Origin: Actinophytocola sp050699915
Lineage (GTDB): Bacteria; Actinomycetota; Actinomycetes; Mycobacteriales; Pseudonocardiaceae
DNA length: 64,000 nt
Reading direction: 5' to 3'
Assembly (NCBI RefSeq): GCF_050699915.1
Contig: NZ_JBOHGA010000001.1
Coordinates: forward strand, 112,075 to 176,074
Position numbers and translations under genes: made by a program. This document shows positions 1-9,662 of the stretch, piece by piece. The notes beneath the pieces are model-generated. The model saw only the letters and a list, made by a program, of their open reading frames with translations, ran no database searches and had not been told where the DNA came from. Position 1 is the stretch's first letter. The number at the start of each line of letters is the position of its first letter.

Positions 1-3000
1 TACCCGACTCGTCTGACGCGCTGACCTGGACCGCGCTGGTGCCGTCGGGCACGAGGTGGACCCGCAGGGCGGCAGCGCCGGACCGGTGCAACCGCACGCC
101 ACGCCACGAGAACGGCAGCCAGGCCTGGCCAGGCTCAGCCTCGGCGTCCAGATGCAGCACCATCGCGTGCATCGCGGAGTCGAGCAGCGCCGGGTGCATG
201 CCGAACCGGGCGGCACCGGCCCGCTCCTCCTCGCGCAGCGAGACATCCGCGAACAACTCCGCACCTCGCCGCCACACCTCCTGCACGCCCTGGAACGCGG
301 GGCCGTAGGAGAAGCCACGGGACAGCAGCCAGTCGTAGAAGTCCGGCACCGCAACGGGTTCCGCACCCGGCGGCGGCCACTCCGGCCCCGCAGTCGCGGG
401 TGTCGCCTCCGGTTCGCCGGCCAGCAGACCGGAGGCATGACAGGTCCACGCCTCGCCCGGAGCGGCGTCGGCGGGACGCGAGTAGATCTCGACGGACCGC
501 CGGTCGTGCTCGTCCGGCTCTCCGGTCCACACCTGCAGGTGCACCGCGCGCTCACCGGTCAGCATCAGCGGTGCCTGCAGCGTCAGCTCCTCGATCACGC
601 CGTGGTCGGTGTGCTCGGCGGCACGTCCGGCCAGCTCGACGAACGCCGTGCCCGGCAGCAGGACCGTGTCGAGTACGGCGTGGTCGGCCAGCCAGGGCTG
701 CGCGGAGAGGGAGAGCCGCCCGGTCAGCACCAGCCGGTCGGAGTCGGCGGCGCCGAGCTTCGCGCCGAGCAGTGGGTGCTCGGCGGGGGCGAGCCCCGCG
801 GCACTCACGTCGGCGCTCTCCGGTGCGCGCAGCCAGTACGAGCGACGCTGGAACGCGTAGGTCGGCAGCTCGACCCGCTCGGCGCCGGGGAGGAACGCGG
901 CGGCGTCCACGGTGACACCGGACGCGACGAGCCGGCCGACCGCCTCGATGACGGTCCGCGCCTCGTCGCGGTTTCGACGCTGTGCCGGGACGAACGTCGC
1001 GGTGTCGCTGTCGGTGAGTGCGGTGAGTGCGGCGTCGGGTCCGATTTCGAGAAAGGTGGTGGTGCCTGCCGACTCGAGGGTTCGCACGGTGTCGGCGAAG
1101 CGGACGGGTTGGCGTACCTGGTTCACCCAGTAGTCGGGGTCGGTGAGCCGGTCGGCGGTCTGTCCGGTGACGGTGGAGATCACGGGGATCCGAGGCTCGG
1201 TGTAGGTGATGGTCTCGGCGATGGTGCGGAACTCGTCGAGCATCGGGTCCATCAGCGGTGAGTGGAACGCATGCGAGACGGTGAGCCGCTTGGTCTTGCG
1301 ACCCTGCTGTGCCCATCGCTCGGCGATGGCCAGCACCGTGTCCTCGTCCCCGGACAGTACGACCGAGTCGGGGCTGTTGATCGCGGCGATGCCGACCACG
1401 CCCGCCGCCTCGGACAGCGTCGGGGTGATCTCGTCCTCGGTGGCCTGCACCGCGACCATCGCCCCACCCGCTGGCAGGGCCTGCATCAGCCGGCCCCGTG
1501 CCGCGACCAACCGCGCCGCGTCGGCCAGTGAGAACACCCCCGCCACATGAGCCGCGGCCAGCTCACCGATCGAATGCCCCGCCACGAAGTCCGGACGCAC
1601 ACCCCACGACTCGAACAACCGGAACAACGCGACCTCGAACGCGAACAGGGCGGGCTGGGTGAACCCGGTCTCGTGCAGCTCCTCGGTACCCAGCACAGCA
1701 CGCAACGGCGTGTCCAGGTGCCTTTCCAGCTCCACACACACCTCGTCGAAAGCGGTAGCGAACACCGGGAAGACGGCAGCCAACACGCCACCCATGCCCA
1801 ACCGCTGCGCACCCTGACCCGTGAACAACAAGGCAAGCCGCGAACCGGCGACCACACTCGACGCCTGCTCGCCCCGCTCGAACCCCGCCAGACCCGCCAA
1901 CAGCTCGGCACGATCCGAACCGGTCACCGCCACGCGATGGGGGAGGCGTGTCCGGGTGTCCAGCAGGGACCTCGCGACATCGATCGGGCGCAGCTCGGAC
2001 CGATCCTCTACAAAGGACCGCAGACGCGCGGCCTGCTCGCGAAGCGCGGGCTCGGTCCGCGCCGAGAGCACCCACGGCACCGCCGGCGGCTCCACCGCGC
2101 GCTCCGCGACGGCCGCGGGCTCCGGCGGTTCCTCGATGATCACATGCGCGTTGGTGCCGCTCATCCCGAAGGAGGAGACGGCCGCGCGGCGCACCCGCTC
2201 ACCGGCTGGCCACTCGACCGGCTCGGACAGCAGGGTCATCGCGCCGGCGGTCCAGTCCACCTTTCGGGTCGGCTCGGACACGTGCAGCGTCCGCGGCAGC
2301 AGCCTGTTGCGCAACGCCTGCACCATCTTGATCACGCCGCCGACCCCGGCGGCGGCCTGGGTGTGGCCGACGTTGGACTTGAACGAGCCGAGGTGCAGGG
2401 GAGCGGGGCGGTCCTGGCCGTACGTGGCGAGAAGCGCCTGCGCCTCGATCGGGTCGCCGAGCATGGTGCCGGTGCCATGGGCCTCCACAGCATCCACATC
2501 GGACGGTGAGACACCGCCGTCGGCGAGGGCCGCGCGGATGACCCGCTGCTGTGAGGGACCGTTGGGGGCCGTGAGCCCGTTGGAGGCACCGTCGGAGTTG
2601 ATCGCCGTGCCGCGCAGGACGGCGTGCACGGGGTGGCCGTTGCGCACCGCGTCGGAGAGCCGTTCGACCACCAGTACGCCCGCGCCCTCGGACCAGCCCG
2701 TGCCGTCCGCGGACTCGTCGAACGCCTTGCATCGTCCGTCCGGGGACAGGCCGCCCTGCCGGGAGAACTCGGTGAACGTCTCCGGTCCGGACATCACGGT
2801 CACCCCACCGGCCAGCGCCAGCGAGCACTCTCCGGACCGCAGCGCCCGGACGGCGAGGTGGAGGGCGACCAGGGACGACGAGCACGCGGTGTCGACGGTC
2901 ATCGCCGGGCCTTCCAGCCCGAGTACGTAGGAGATCCGGCCCGACGCCACACTGCTCGCGATGCCGGTGATCAGGAAGCCCTCGACGCCGTCCTCGTCGG

Positions 3001-6000
3001 TGTGCCCGCTTCGGCCGTACTGCTGCACCGGCACGCCGGCGAACACTCCCGTGGAGCTGCCGCGCAACGAGCTCGGGTCGATGCCCGCCCGCTCGATCGC
3101 CTCCCAGGACGTCTCCAGCAGCAGCCGCTGCTGGGGGTCCATGGCGAGCGCCTCACGGGGGCTGATCCCGAAGAACTCCGCATCGAACTCGGCGGCGTCG
3201 TGCAGGAAGCCACCCGCCCGGGCGCTGCAGGTGCCCGCGCCGTCCGGGGCTCCGTCGAACAGCGCCGAGAGGTCCCAGCCGCGGTCGGTGGGGAACCCGG
3301 AGACCGCGTCCACGCCGTCGACGACCAGACGCCACAGCTCATCGGGGGAGCTCACGTTGCCGGGATACCGGCACCCCATGCCGACGATCGCGATCGGTTC
3401 GTCGGTGTGCACCGGGCCGTACGGTTCGGCGGCGGCTTCCGCGCCATCGGCGGCCAGCTCGCTCAGCAGGTGCTCGACCAGGGTGTCGGGCGTCGGGTAG
3501 TCGAAGATCAGCGTGGCCGGCAGGTCGAGCCCGGTCACGGCACTCAGCCGGCCGCGCAGCTGCACGGCTGTCAGCGAGTCGAAACCCAGCTGCCGGAACG
3601 GGGTCTCGGCATCCAGCGTGGCGGGCGCGTAGTCGGCGAGTACCGCGTCCGTCTCGGCGTGCACGAGGTCCAGCACGATCCGCCCGCGGTCCGCCGCCGG
3701 CATCCCGCCCAACCGATCGCGCAGTGCGGCGAGCGTCTTCCTGGCCTCGGGGCCCGCCGCCGCCCACCGGTCCGGCTCGGCCGGGAGCGCTGCGACCACG
3801 CACGGACGGTCGCTCGCCACGGCAGCGTCGAACATGGCGAGGCGGCGCGACACCGGCAGCTCGGCGAAGTCGGCCGGGGCCCACCTCACCGACACACCGG
3901 ACACACCGGCCACCCGGCGATGCCGAACGAGCGCGTCGGCGAACCCGGCCGCCTCGGCATCGCGGCCGGAGGTCAGCAGTACGAACACCGGCAGGTCGTG
4001 GCCGAGCGTCATGTCGTGCAGTGCCCGCGCCTGCGCCGGTGTCGGCCCCGCACACACGACCGCGGTGACCCGCCCGGTCTCGAGTACCTCGGCCAGCGAC
4101 GCGTCGTCGCCCGGGTCGATCGTCACCAGGTCGGCCACCTCGTGCGCGGTGGCCAGGTGGTCGCCGAGGCCGAGGTCGGCGTCGGGACGGGCGGCCAGCA
4201 CCACGGTGCCGGCCCCACCGAGCCTGCGGCCGGCCGGCCCGGCGGGGACCGGGAGGAACCGGGGCCGCATCAGCTGACCCGCCCGAACGGCCACCTCGTC
4301 CGCGCCGCAGGCCACGGCCGCGCGCAGCGAGTCGTCGGTCACCTCGTCCATGTCGACGAGGACGATGCGGCCGGGATGCCGCGCCTGGAACCCGCGAGCG
4401 AGGCCCCACCGGGCCGCGAGCTCGGGGACCGGCGCGTAGCGGCCGGCGTGGACGGCTCCGCGGGTCAGCAGGACCAGACGGGTGGTCGTGACCCGATCGT
4501 CGCCGAGCCAGGTCGCCAGCAGGTCGGGGAGTGCGTCGGTGTCCAGTTCGAGGCACGCGACGGCCGGCGCCGGACCCGCTGCCAGGTCGTCGAGCAGCGC
4601 GGCGAGGTCGGGATGGCGACTCGCCGCGGTCAGGTCGGCGGTCAGCTCCGTGCCACCGACGAGGGCCCAGTCGCCCGCCGCATCACCCGCGGCGGCGGTC
4701 GGCTCCCAGTCGAGCTCGTGGAGCGAGTCGTGGAACACGGCCGCCGTACCGAGCAGCCGGGCGGGGGTGTCGAACAGCCGGTGCCGGGCGAGCACGCCCG
4801 CGGGGGTGCGCGGAACCTTCGACACGGCGTAGAGCTCGACGGGGACCGCCGAGGCGGGTAGCCGCTCGCGGCACGCGGCGAGCAGCGGTGCCGGGTCGAT
4901 CCCGGGCGCGACCACGAACGCGACCGGTACCGCGCCGAGCTCGTCGTCCGGTCGTCCGGCGACCGCGGCGTCGAGCACGCCGTCGACCGTGCGCAGCGCG
5001 GCCTCGACCTGTTCGGGCCGCACGCGCTCGTCGCCGACGACGATGACGTCGGCGAGGCGGCCGGTGACGGTGAGATAGCCGGACTCGTCGCGCCGAGCCA
5101 GGTCGCCGGTGCGGTACCAGCCGTTGCGCAGCGACGCGGCCGTCGCGTCGGGCCGGTTGTGGTAGCCACCGGCCATCACGTTCGGCCCGCTGACCCATAC
5201 CTCGCCCTCCTGACCGGTACCCACGTCGGTACCGGTCAACGGGTCGACCAGGCGCACGCTCAGGCCGGGGACCGGCACACAGCGCCGGTCCTGGCCGTCC
5301 GGCCAGCCCATCGCGACGGGCCCGCAGGTCTCCGTGGTCGCGTAGACGTCCACCAGCGGCGCGTCGAACGTGCGGGCGAAGGACTTGCGCAGCCCCGAAT
5401 CGCCTGCCGATCCGACGACCAGTCCGAAACGCACGCTGTCCACATAGGACGACGCCGGGGTCGCCAGCAGAGCGCGGTGCGTCTCCGGCGTGCCGACCAC
5501 GACCGTGCTGAGATGCTCGGCGAGAACCTGCCAGAGGTCGCCGGGCGGTTGGTCGCCGGCGAGGCGCACGGACGCGCCGACCGCGGTCGCGGCCAGCACG
5601 CAGAGGTGGTGCGCCAGCCCGTCGTGCACGGGCAGCGGCCACAGCACCCAGTCCGAGGCGGACAGACCGAGGATCGGGGCGTACGCCGCGGCCGCCGACC
5701 ACAGCGCGTTGCGCTGGGTGGACAGGACTCCCTTGCGCGGACCGGTCGTGCCGGCCGTGTAGACCAGGAACGCGAGGTCGTCCAGGCCGAGGTCGTCACG
5801 GGCGGGCGAGTCCGGCGTCGTCGTCGCGAGCCGCTCGTACGAGGTGGCGGACATCTCCGCCGGCCCGCCGCTGACGATGAGGTTCAACGGAGCCGGGTCC
5901 AGCCGGGCAACCCGCTCGACGCGGGCCGCGTCGGTGATCACCGTGTCGGCGCCGCTGTCCTCGACGAGCCTCGCGAGCTCGGTGTCGTCGAGCTCGGGGT

Positions 6001-6262
6001 CGAGCGGTACCGCGATCGCGCCCGCCCTGGCGATCGCCAGGATGCTCTCCACCGCCACCACGCCGTCGATGAAGACCGCGACGCGGTCGGCCGGCCACAC
6101 TCCGAGGTCCGCGAGGTGCCCGGCGATCCGTTCCGTACGGTCGGCTAGCTCGGCGTGGGTCACCCGGCACTTGGAGTCGGCGTACGCGACCCGCGGGCCG
6201 AGCCGGCTGGCGTTGGCCCGAAGGAGTTCGGGCAGCGGGCGGAGCAGGTCGGTATGCGGCAT
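1..6262 (-). CDS. Modular type I PKS, loading module plus first extension module (C-terminus beyond window)
   Basis: The frame is open from an ATG at 6262, with an AGAGGTG ribosome site, to the left edge. Residues 1-480 form an acyl-AMP ligase-like domain (TAGTTGPRKG core, ATTE, GWYRTGDL). A degenerate KR-like segment follows at about 500-810, then an ACP near 850-925 (LGFDSL). Next come a KS from about 954 (DTACSSS near 1124, EAHGTGT), an AT (GHSIGE near 1562, HAFH) and a DH, where the sequence leaves the window. HAFH with GHSIG is the malonyl-CoA signature. The DH keeps its His but reads HAVLDTVLLP, with Asp where Gly is usual, and keeps the Asp in HPALLDSAMHA. In the ligase domain the motif that normally ends in Gly-Lys reads PRTPAGVLAR, so the adenylation lysine is replaced by Val. 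The layout resembles ansamycin-type ligase-KR-ACP loading modules. It lies just downstream of the SARP gene on the same strand. Starter identity cannot be read from the sequence. Confidence 0.93.
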   Translation of the reverse strand, partial: MPHTDLLRPLPELLRANASRLGPRVAYADSKCRVTHAELADRTERIAGHLADLGVWPADRVAVFIDGVVAVESILAIARAGAIAVPLDPELDDTELARLVEDSGADTVITDAARVERVARLDPAPLNLIVSGGPAEMSATSYERLATTTPDSPARDDLGLDDLAFLVYTAGTTGPRKGVLSTQRNALWSAAAAYAPILGLSASDWVLWPLPVHDGLAHHLCVLAATAVGASVRLAGDQPPGDLWQVLAEHLSTVVVGTPETHRALLATPASSYVDSVRFGLVVGSAGDSGLRKSFARTFDAPLVDVYATTETCGPVAMGWPDGQDRRCVPVPGLSVRLVDPLTGTDVGTGQEGEVWVSGPNVMAGGYHNRPDATAASLRNGWYRTGDLARRDESGYLTVTGRLADVIVVGDERVRPEQVEAALRTVDGVLDAAVAGRPDDELGAVPVAFVVAPGIDPAPLLAACRERLPASAVPVELYAVSKVPRTPAGVLARHRLFDTPARLLGTAAVFHDSLHELDWEPTAAAGDAAGDWALVGGTELTADLTAASRHPDLAALLDDLAAGPAPAVACLELDTDALPDLLATWLGDDRVTTTRLVLLTRGAVHAGRYAPVPELAARWGLARGFQARHPGRIVLVDMDEVTDDSLRAAVACGADEVAVRAGQLMRPRFLPVPAGPAGRRLGGAGTVVLAARPDADLGLGDHLATAHEVADLVTIDPGDDASLAEVLETGRVTAVVCAGPTPAQARALHDMTLGHDLPVFVLLTSGRDAEAAGFADALVRHRRVAGVSGVSVRWAPADFAELPVSRRLAMFDAAVASDRPCVVAALPAEPDRWAAAGPEARKTLAALRDRLGGMPAADRGRIVLDLVHAETDAVLADYAPATLDAETPFRQLGFDSLTAVQLRGRLSAVTGLDLPATLIFDYPTPDTLVEHLLSELAADGAEAAAEPYGPVHTDEPIAIVGMGCRYPGNVSSPDELWRLVVDGVDAVSGFPTDRGWDLSALFDGAPDGAGTCSARAGGFLHDAAEFDAEFFGISPREALAMDPQQRLLLETSWEAIERAGIDPSSLRGSSTGVFAGVPVQQYGRSGHTDEDGVEGFLITGIASSVASGRISYVLGLEGPAMTVDTACSSSLVALHLAVRALRSGECSLALAGGVTVMSGPETFTEFSRQGGLSPDGRCKAFDESADGTGWSEGAGVLVVERLSDAVRNGHPVHAVLRGTAINSDGASNGLTAPNGPSQQRVIRAALADGGVSPSDVDAVEAHGTGTMLGDPIEAQALLATYGQDRPAPLHLGSFKSNVGHTQAAAGVGGVIKMVQALRNRLLPRTLHVSEPTRKVDWTAGAMTLLSEPVEWPAGERVRRAAVSSFGMSGTNAHVIIEEPPEPAAVAERAVEPPAVPWVLSARTEPALREQAARLRSFVEDRSELRPIDVARSLLDTRTRLPHRVAVTGSDRAELLAGLAGFERGEQASSVVAGSRLALLFTGQGAQRLGMGGVLAAVFPVFATAFDEVCVELERHLDTPLRAVLGTEELHETGFTQPALFAFEVALFRLFESWGVRPDFVAGHSIGELAAAHVAGVFSLADAARLVAARGRLMQALPAGGAMVAVQATEDEITPTLSEAAGVVGIAAINSPDSVVLSGDEDTVLAIAERWAQQGRKTKRLTVSHAFHSPLMDPMLDEFRTIAETITYTEPRIPVISTVTGQTADRLTDPDYWVNQVRQPVRFADTVRTLESAGTTTFLEIGPDAALTALTDSDTATFVPAQRRNRDEARTVIEAVGRLVASGVTVDAAAFLPGAERVELPTYAFQRRSYWLRAPESADVSAAGLAPAEHPLLGAKLGAADSDRLVLTGRLSLSAQPWLADHAVLDTVLLPGTAFVELAGRAAEHTDHGVIEELTLQAPLMLTGERAVHLQVWTGEPDEHDRRSVEIYSRPADAAPGEAWTCHASGLLAGEPEATPATAGPEWPPPGAEPVAVPDFYDWLLSRGFSYGPAFQGVQEVWRRGAELFADVSLREEERAGAARFGMHPALLDSAMHAMVLHLDAEAEPGQAWLPFSWRGVRLHRSGAAALRVHLVPDGTSAVQVSASDESG

Positions 6263-6379
6263 GGGTAAGCACCTCTTGTCCGAACAAATGAACCGATGCG
6301 GACCGGCAACGTCGTGGACATGCTCTCGCCGGCCTGCCCACGTCCGGGTAACTCGGCGAGCAACGCGGCTCGCGTGTGA

Positions 6380-7159
6380 CTAGTGGCTCGCGAGGACCGG
6401 AACCTGGATCGTCGCGTCGTGCTCGAGGATCCGTTGGTGAAGCTCCTGCAGGCCGCGGCCGGGCTCCAGGCCCAGCCCGTCGATGAGCGCCCCGCGGGTG
6501 CGGCGGTACACCGTCAGCGCGTCGGCTTGGCGCCCGGATCGGTAGAGCGCGAGCATGAACTGCACGCACAGGCGTTCCCGCAGCGGCTCGGTGGCGGTCA
6601 GCACCTCGAGCTCCGGGGTGATCTCACGATGTCGCCCGCAGGCGAGCTCCGCGTCGAGCCGGTCCTCCAGTGCGGACAGTCGCTCGTCCTCGATCGCCGC
6701 GAGCTCGGACCAACAGATGCCGGTCTCGACCAGATCGGCGAGCGCGCGCCCCCGCCACAGCGACAACGCCTCACGCAGCTGCTCGGCGCCCTGTTCCGCG
6801 GCACCGGCGGTGATCGCCTCGCGACCTTCGCGGACCAGCGACCGGAACCGGAACAGGTCGATGGTTCCGGTGGCCACACGCAGTTGGTAGCCCGGCGGCC
6901 GCGTCTGCAACGCCGGCGCCAGGTCGTGGTGCCCGGCCAGCAGTCGCCTGATCCCCGACACGGCGTTCTGCACCATCTTCCGCGCGGTCGGGGGTGGCTC
7001 GCCGTCCCACATGGCCTGCAGAATCCGGCTGGTCGGAACCACCTTGTTGGCGTTCAGGACGAGATATCCGAGGATCGCTCGTTGCTTCACGCCACCCAGC
7101 TCCAGCTGGCCGCCTTTGTCGTCGGTGACTTCGAGACTCCCGAGAACTGAGAAATTCAT
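6380..7159 (-). CDS. SARP-family pathway-specific transcriptional activator
   Basis: This protein of about 259 residues has an N-terminal winged-helix OmpR-like DNA-binding domain (starts MNFSVLGSLEV; conserved LGGVKQRAILGYL and PPGYQL). It is followed by a bacterial transcriptional activation domain of helical repeats (LREALSLWRG, RLCVQFMLALYRSGRQADAL). That is the compact SARP layout of ActII-ORF4 and DnrI. The ATG at 7159 is preferred over an upstream in-frame start because family homology begins there and a GGAG lies about 8 bases upstream. It sits between the leftward PKS gene and the rightward biosynthetic operon, so it probably activates both across the divergent promoter region. No sensor or NB-ARC extension is present. 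Confidence 0.95.
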   Translation of the reverse strand: MNFSVLGSLEVTDDKGGQLELGGVKQRAILGYLVLNANKVVPTSRILQAMWDGEPPPTARKMVQNAVSGIRRLLAGHHDLAPALQTRPPGYQLRVATGTIDLFRFRSLVREGREAITAGAAEQGAEQLREALSLWRGRALADLVETGICWSELAAIEDERLSALEDRLDAELACGRHREITPELEVLTATEPLRERLCVQFMLALYRSGRQADALTVYRRTRGALIDGLGLEPGRGLQELHQRILEHDATIQVPVLASH

Positions 7160-7657
7160 TGGCTCACTCCGAGTCGGGAAATTCGTCCGATCATGGATCG
7201 GCGCGGCCGAGCATCCCATATTCGGTCACTCCGGAGAAACCCCGCAGCCATCGCGCGCCCTCGGGCCGGCCACGCCGCGTGGCCGTTCGCGATCAGACGT
7301 ACCTGCACGTCAAAGTCCTTCGCGGAGCTCCGTTGTGAATCGCTCACCCCGCACCTGATGACGGCGTCACTTCGGATCCAGGAGCGACGACTCTGCGCCA
7401 GGGGAAACCTTCAACGGACGGCGCGTGGCATTCGCGGAGGTCCGAGATGACCTGTGTAGGACACTCAGGCTCGATCGGTTTGCGGGTGAATTGCGATGGG
7501 CCGCGGCTACTTTCTCCAAGGCGTGATGAATTCATGATTCGGCGGTGAGAATCCCGACAGGGAACGGTGAGCGACTGCCTTGTCGCGAGCCGGTCGAATC
7601 CAGCAAGTTGAGTCGAGCGCTCGCCAACCCGCGAACGCACGACTCAAGGAGACTCAG
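7160..7657. promoter_or_regulatory. Divergent control region between SARP gene and biosynthetic operon
   Basis: About 500 bases separate the leftward SARP gene from the rightward peptide gene. I see no convincing full-length gene. A 63-codon leftward frame from a GTG at 7347 ends in an ATGA overlap with the SARP start and has no recognisable domain. A perfect 10-base palindrome, ATGAATTCAT, lies at 7526-7535. I could not identify SARP heptameric direct repeats with confidence. The position makes it the likely bidirectional promoter of the cluster. Confidence 0.45.
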
Positions 7658-7846
7658 ATGTCGACCACCACAATTGGCATTCTTGATTCCCTGTTCTTCG
7701 ACGGCGCCGGCGCGCCGACCCACGCCGACGTCAGCATCGATGTGCTCGACAGCTGGACCAATTCGGGCCGGGCTCCGGTCTCGCCCACGACCATCAGCTG
7801 GTGCGACGGCACGGCGACCGAGGCCGCGACCCTCGCCGTGTCCTGA
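7658..7846 (+). CDS. Small acidic peptide of 62 residues, unknown function
   Basis: The ATG at 7658 follows a strong AAGGAG six bases upstream, the clearest ribosome site in this stretch. That supports real translation although the ORF is short. The product is rich in Thr, Ser, Ala and Asp, has a single Cys in a SWCD motif and ends in Val-Ser. It has no transmembrane segment, no signal peptide and no family I recognise. It is the first gene of the rightward operon, 59 bases before the thioesterase. It could be a peptide scaffold or RiPP-like precursor, a small partner protein or an attenuator peptide. None of these can be chosen from sequence alone. Confidence 0.6.
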   Translation: MSTTTIGILDSLFFDGAGAPTHADVSIDVLDSWTNSGRAPVSPTTISWCDGTATEAATLAVS

Positions 7847-7905
7847 CCGGCCGGCCCGTTCGAGCAAACAGTGACACGACTTGGAGCCCTCGAGGTGAGC
7901 GAGAG

Positions 7906-8667
7906 ATGACCGACACCGATCTGTGGGTACGGCGGTTCCATCCGGCGGCTGATGCCCCCAGTCAGCTGCTGTGCCTACCGCACGCCGGCGGTGCGGCGAG
8001 CTACTTCTTCGCGGTGTCACGGGAGCTCTCGCCAGAGATCGACGTGCTGTCCGTCCAATACCCGGGCCGGCACGACCGGCGCACCGAGCCGTGCCTCGAC
8101 TCCATCTCCGAGCTCGCCGACCGGCTGGTGGCCGCCTTGCGGCCGTTGGCCGGTCGGCCCGTCGCCATCTTCGGCCACAGCCTCGGGGCGACCCTCGGCT
8201 TCGAGGTCGCGCGTCGGCTCGAGCGCGACGGCGTCGAGCCGACGGCGCTGTTCGCATCCGGACGGCGCGCGCCGCACCTGCGCAGGCTCGAACGAACACA
8301 CCTGCTCGACGACGCGGCCCTGATCGCCGACATGCGAAGCCTGGCCGGCACCGACTCCGCCCTGCTCGACGACGACGACGTCCTCAGCATGCTGCTGCCG
8401 GCGGTCCGGGGCGACTACTACGCGGCGGAGACCTACGAGTACCAACCGGGACCACGGCTCGGCTGCCCGATCTACTCGCTCGTCGGCGACAGTGACCCGA
8501 AGGTGACCGTCGAGGAGGCGAACGCCTGGCGCGAGCACACGAGCGCCGGGTTCGAGCTGGCGGTGCTGCCGGGCGGCCATTTCTATCTCAACGACCACGT
8601 CCCGGACATCCTCCGGCGAATTCGCCAGCACGCCTGTGTGCGCGTCAAGGAATCCACTGCGCGATAG
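7906..8667 (+). CDS. Type II (editing) thioesterase
   Basis: This 253-residue alpha/beta hydrolase is of the GrsT/RifR type. It has the family opening LLCLPHAGGAASYFF, the nucleophile motif GHSLG, an acid residue in VGDSDPKVT and the histidine in GGHFYL. Free-standing thioesterases of this family remove blocked or wrongly decarboxylated acyl groups from PKS carrier domains. No thioesterase domain is visible at the end of PKS3, so this enzyme might also help chain release; that part is inference. The ATG at 7906 is the first in-frame start after the peptide gene. The isonitrile synthase gene follows eight bases later. Confidence 0.95.
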   Translation: MTDTDLWVRRFHPAADAPSQLLCLPHAGGAASYFFAVSRELSPEIDVLSVQYPGRHDRRTEPCLDSISELADRLVAALRPLAGRPVAIFGHSLGATLGFEVARRLERDGVEPTALFASGRRAPHLRRLERTHLLDDAALIADMRSLAGTDSALLDDDDVLSMLLPAVRGDYYAAETYEYQPGPRLGCPIYSLVGDSDPKVTVEEANAWREHTSAGFELAVLPGGHFYLNDHVPDILRRIRQHACVRVKESTAR

Positions 8668-8675
8668 GACCCGAC

Positions 8676-9662
8676 ATGACCGTTGCCGCGGATGAAGGAG
8701 TCGGCCGACCGGCCGAACGACTCGTCAAGCAGATTCTCCAGCTGACCTTCCGGTTCCGTCGTCTCCAGCGACCAGACGACCCGTGCGGCGCGGAGCCGTG
8801 TGCCACCTGCTTCGCCGTGCACGACGAGCGGGTCCGGCACTACCTCGACCGAGGAGAGCCGCTCCACTTCGTACTGCCGGCGTTCCCGGCGAAGTCCCGC
8901 AACCCGGGCAAGGTGGTCGGCTCGCTGCCCGATCTCGGCGAGCGGATCTCCATCGAGTTCCTGCAGTCCTTCTGCGAACAGCTGAGCCATCTGCATCCGC
9001 CCGGCGCCAGGATCGAGATCTGCTCGGACGGCCACGTCTTCTCCGACCTGCTCGACATCCCGGACGACGACGTGACCCGGTACCGCGTCGAGCTGCAACG
9101 CATCATCGACTCGATCGGCGCGGGCTCGGTGCGGCTGTACTCGCTCGACGACGCGTTCGGCCCGGACTCCTACGACGAGATGCGCGAGCTGCTCGTCGCC
9201 CGGTACGCCACGCCCGTCGACGAGATCCGCGCGGAGGTGCGTACCGACCTCCAGGCCAGGTCGCTGTTCAACGGGATGCACCGCTTCATGGTGGAGGACC
9301 AGACGGCGCTGCACCCGGAGATCAGCCGGAACCGGCTCAGCAAACGCTGCAAGGACCTCGCCTACCAGATGATCCAGCGCAGCAGGGCCTGGGGCGACCT
9401 CGTCGGCGACGTGTTCCCGCACTCGCTGCGGCTGTCGATCCACCCGCAGCCCAGTCATGCCGACAAGATCGGCTTCCACCTCATCCGCACCAAGGACAGC
9501 TGGCTCACCCCGTGGCACGGCGTGGTCGTCGACGACGGAACGAACATCACGCTGGTCAAGCGGAGCCAGGCCGAGAGCGAGAACGGGTCGCTGATCTGGC
9601 GCCACGGTCGCCCGAGCCACTACGCCAACCCACACATCCCACCGGAGGAGATCGCGTCATGA
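8676..9662 (+). CDS. Isonitrile (isocyanide) synthase, DIT1/PvcA family
   Basis: The protein is 328 residues, the same size as PvcA. Family hallmarks are FPAKSRNPGKVVGSLPD near residues 70-85, CSDGHVFSDLL near 111, the Cys-rich N-terminus CGAEPCATC and the C-terminal PWHGVVV. PvcA/IsnA enzymes convert the amino group of an amino acid, usually Tyr or Trp, to an isonitrile, taking the carbon from ribulose-5-phosphate. The gene overlaps the next by ATGA and that neighbour encodes the Fe/2-oxoglutarate partner that completes the classic isnA-isnB pair. Finding it inside a modular PKS operon is unusual. The amino acid substrate cannot be deduced here. Confidence 0.96.
   Translation: MTVAADEGVGRPAERLVKQILQLTFRFRRLQRPDDPCGAEPCATCFAVHDERVRHYLDRGEPLHFVLPAFPAKSRNPGKVVGSLPDLGERISIEFLQSFCEQLSHLHPPGARIEICSDGHVFSDLLDIPDDDVTRYRVELQRIIDSIGAGSVRLYSLDDAFGPDSYDEMRELLVARYATPVDEIRAEVRTDLQARSLFNGMHRFMVEDQTALHPEISRNRLSKRCKDLAYQMIQRSRAWGDLVGDVFPHSLRLSIHPQPSHADKIGFHLIRTKDSWLTPWHGVVVDDGTNITLVKRSQAESENGSLIWRHGRPSHYANPHIPPEEIAS

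Noticed and set aside
56..1261. 401-codon rightward frame opposite PKS1
   Set aside because: Antisense shadow. The minus strand carries continuous PKS AT-DH motifs and the plus frame has only Arg/Gly/Val-rich sequence.
2624..4861. 745-codon rightward frame
   Set aside because: Antisense shadow of the PKS1 ligase, ACP and KS regions. No domain or ribosome site.
7156..7347. 63-codon leftward frame ending in an ATGA overlap with the SARP start
   Set aside because: Weak ribosome site and no domain. Kept only as a note in the control region.
7658..7846. Calling the 62-residue peptide a RiPP precursor
   Set aside because: No RiPP-modifying enzyme of a known class lies nearby. Isonitrile synthases of known function use free amino acids.
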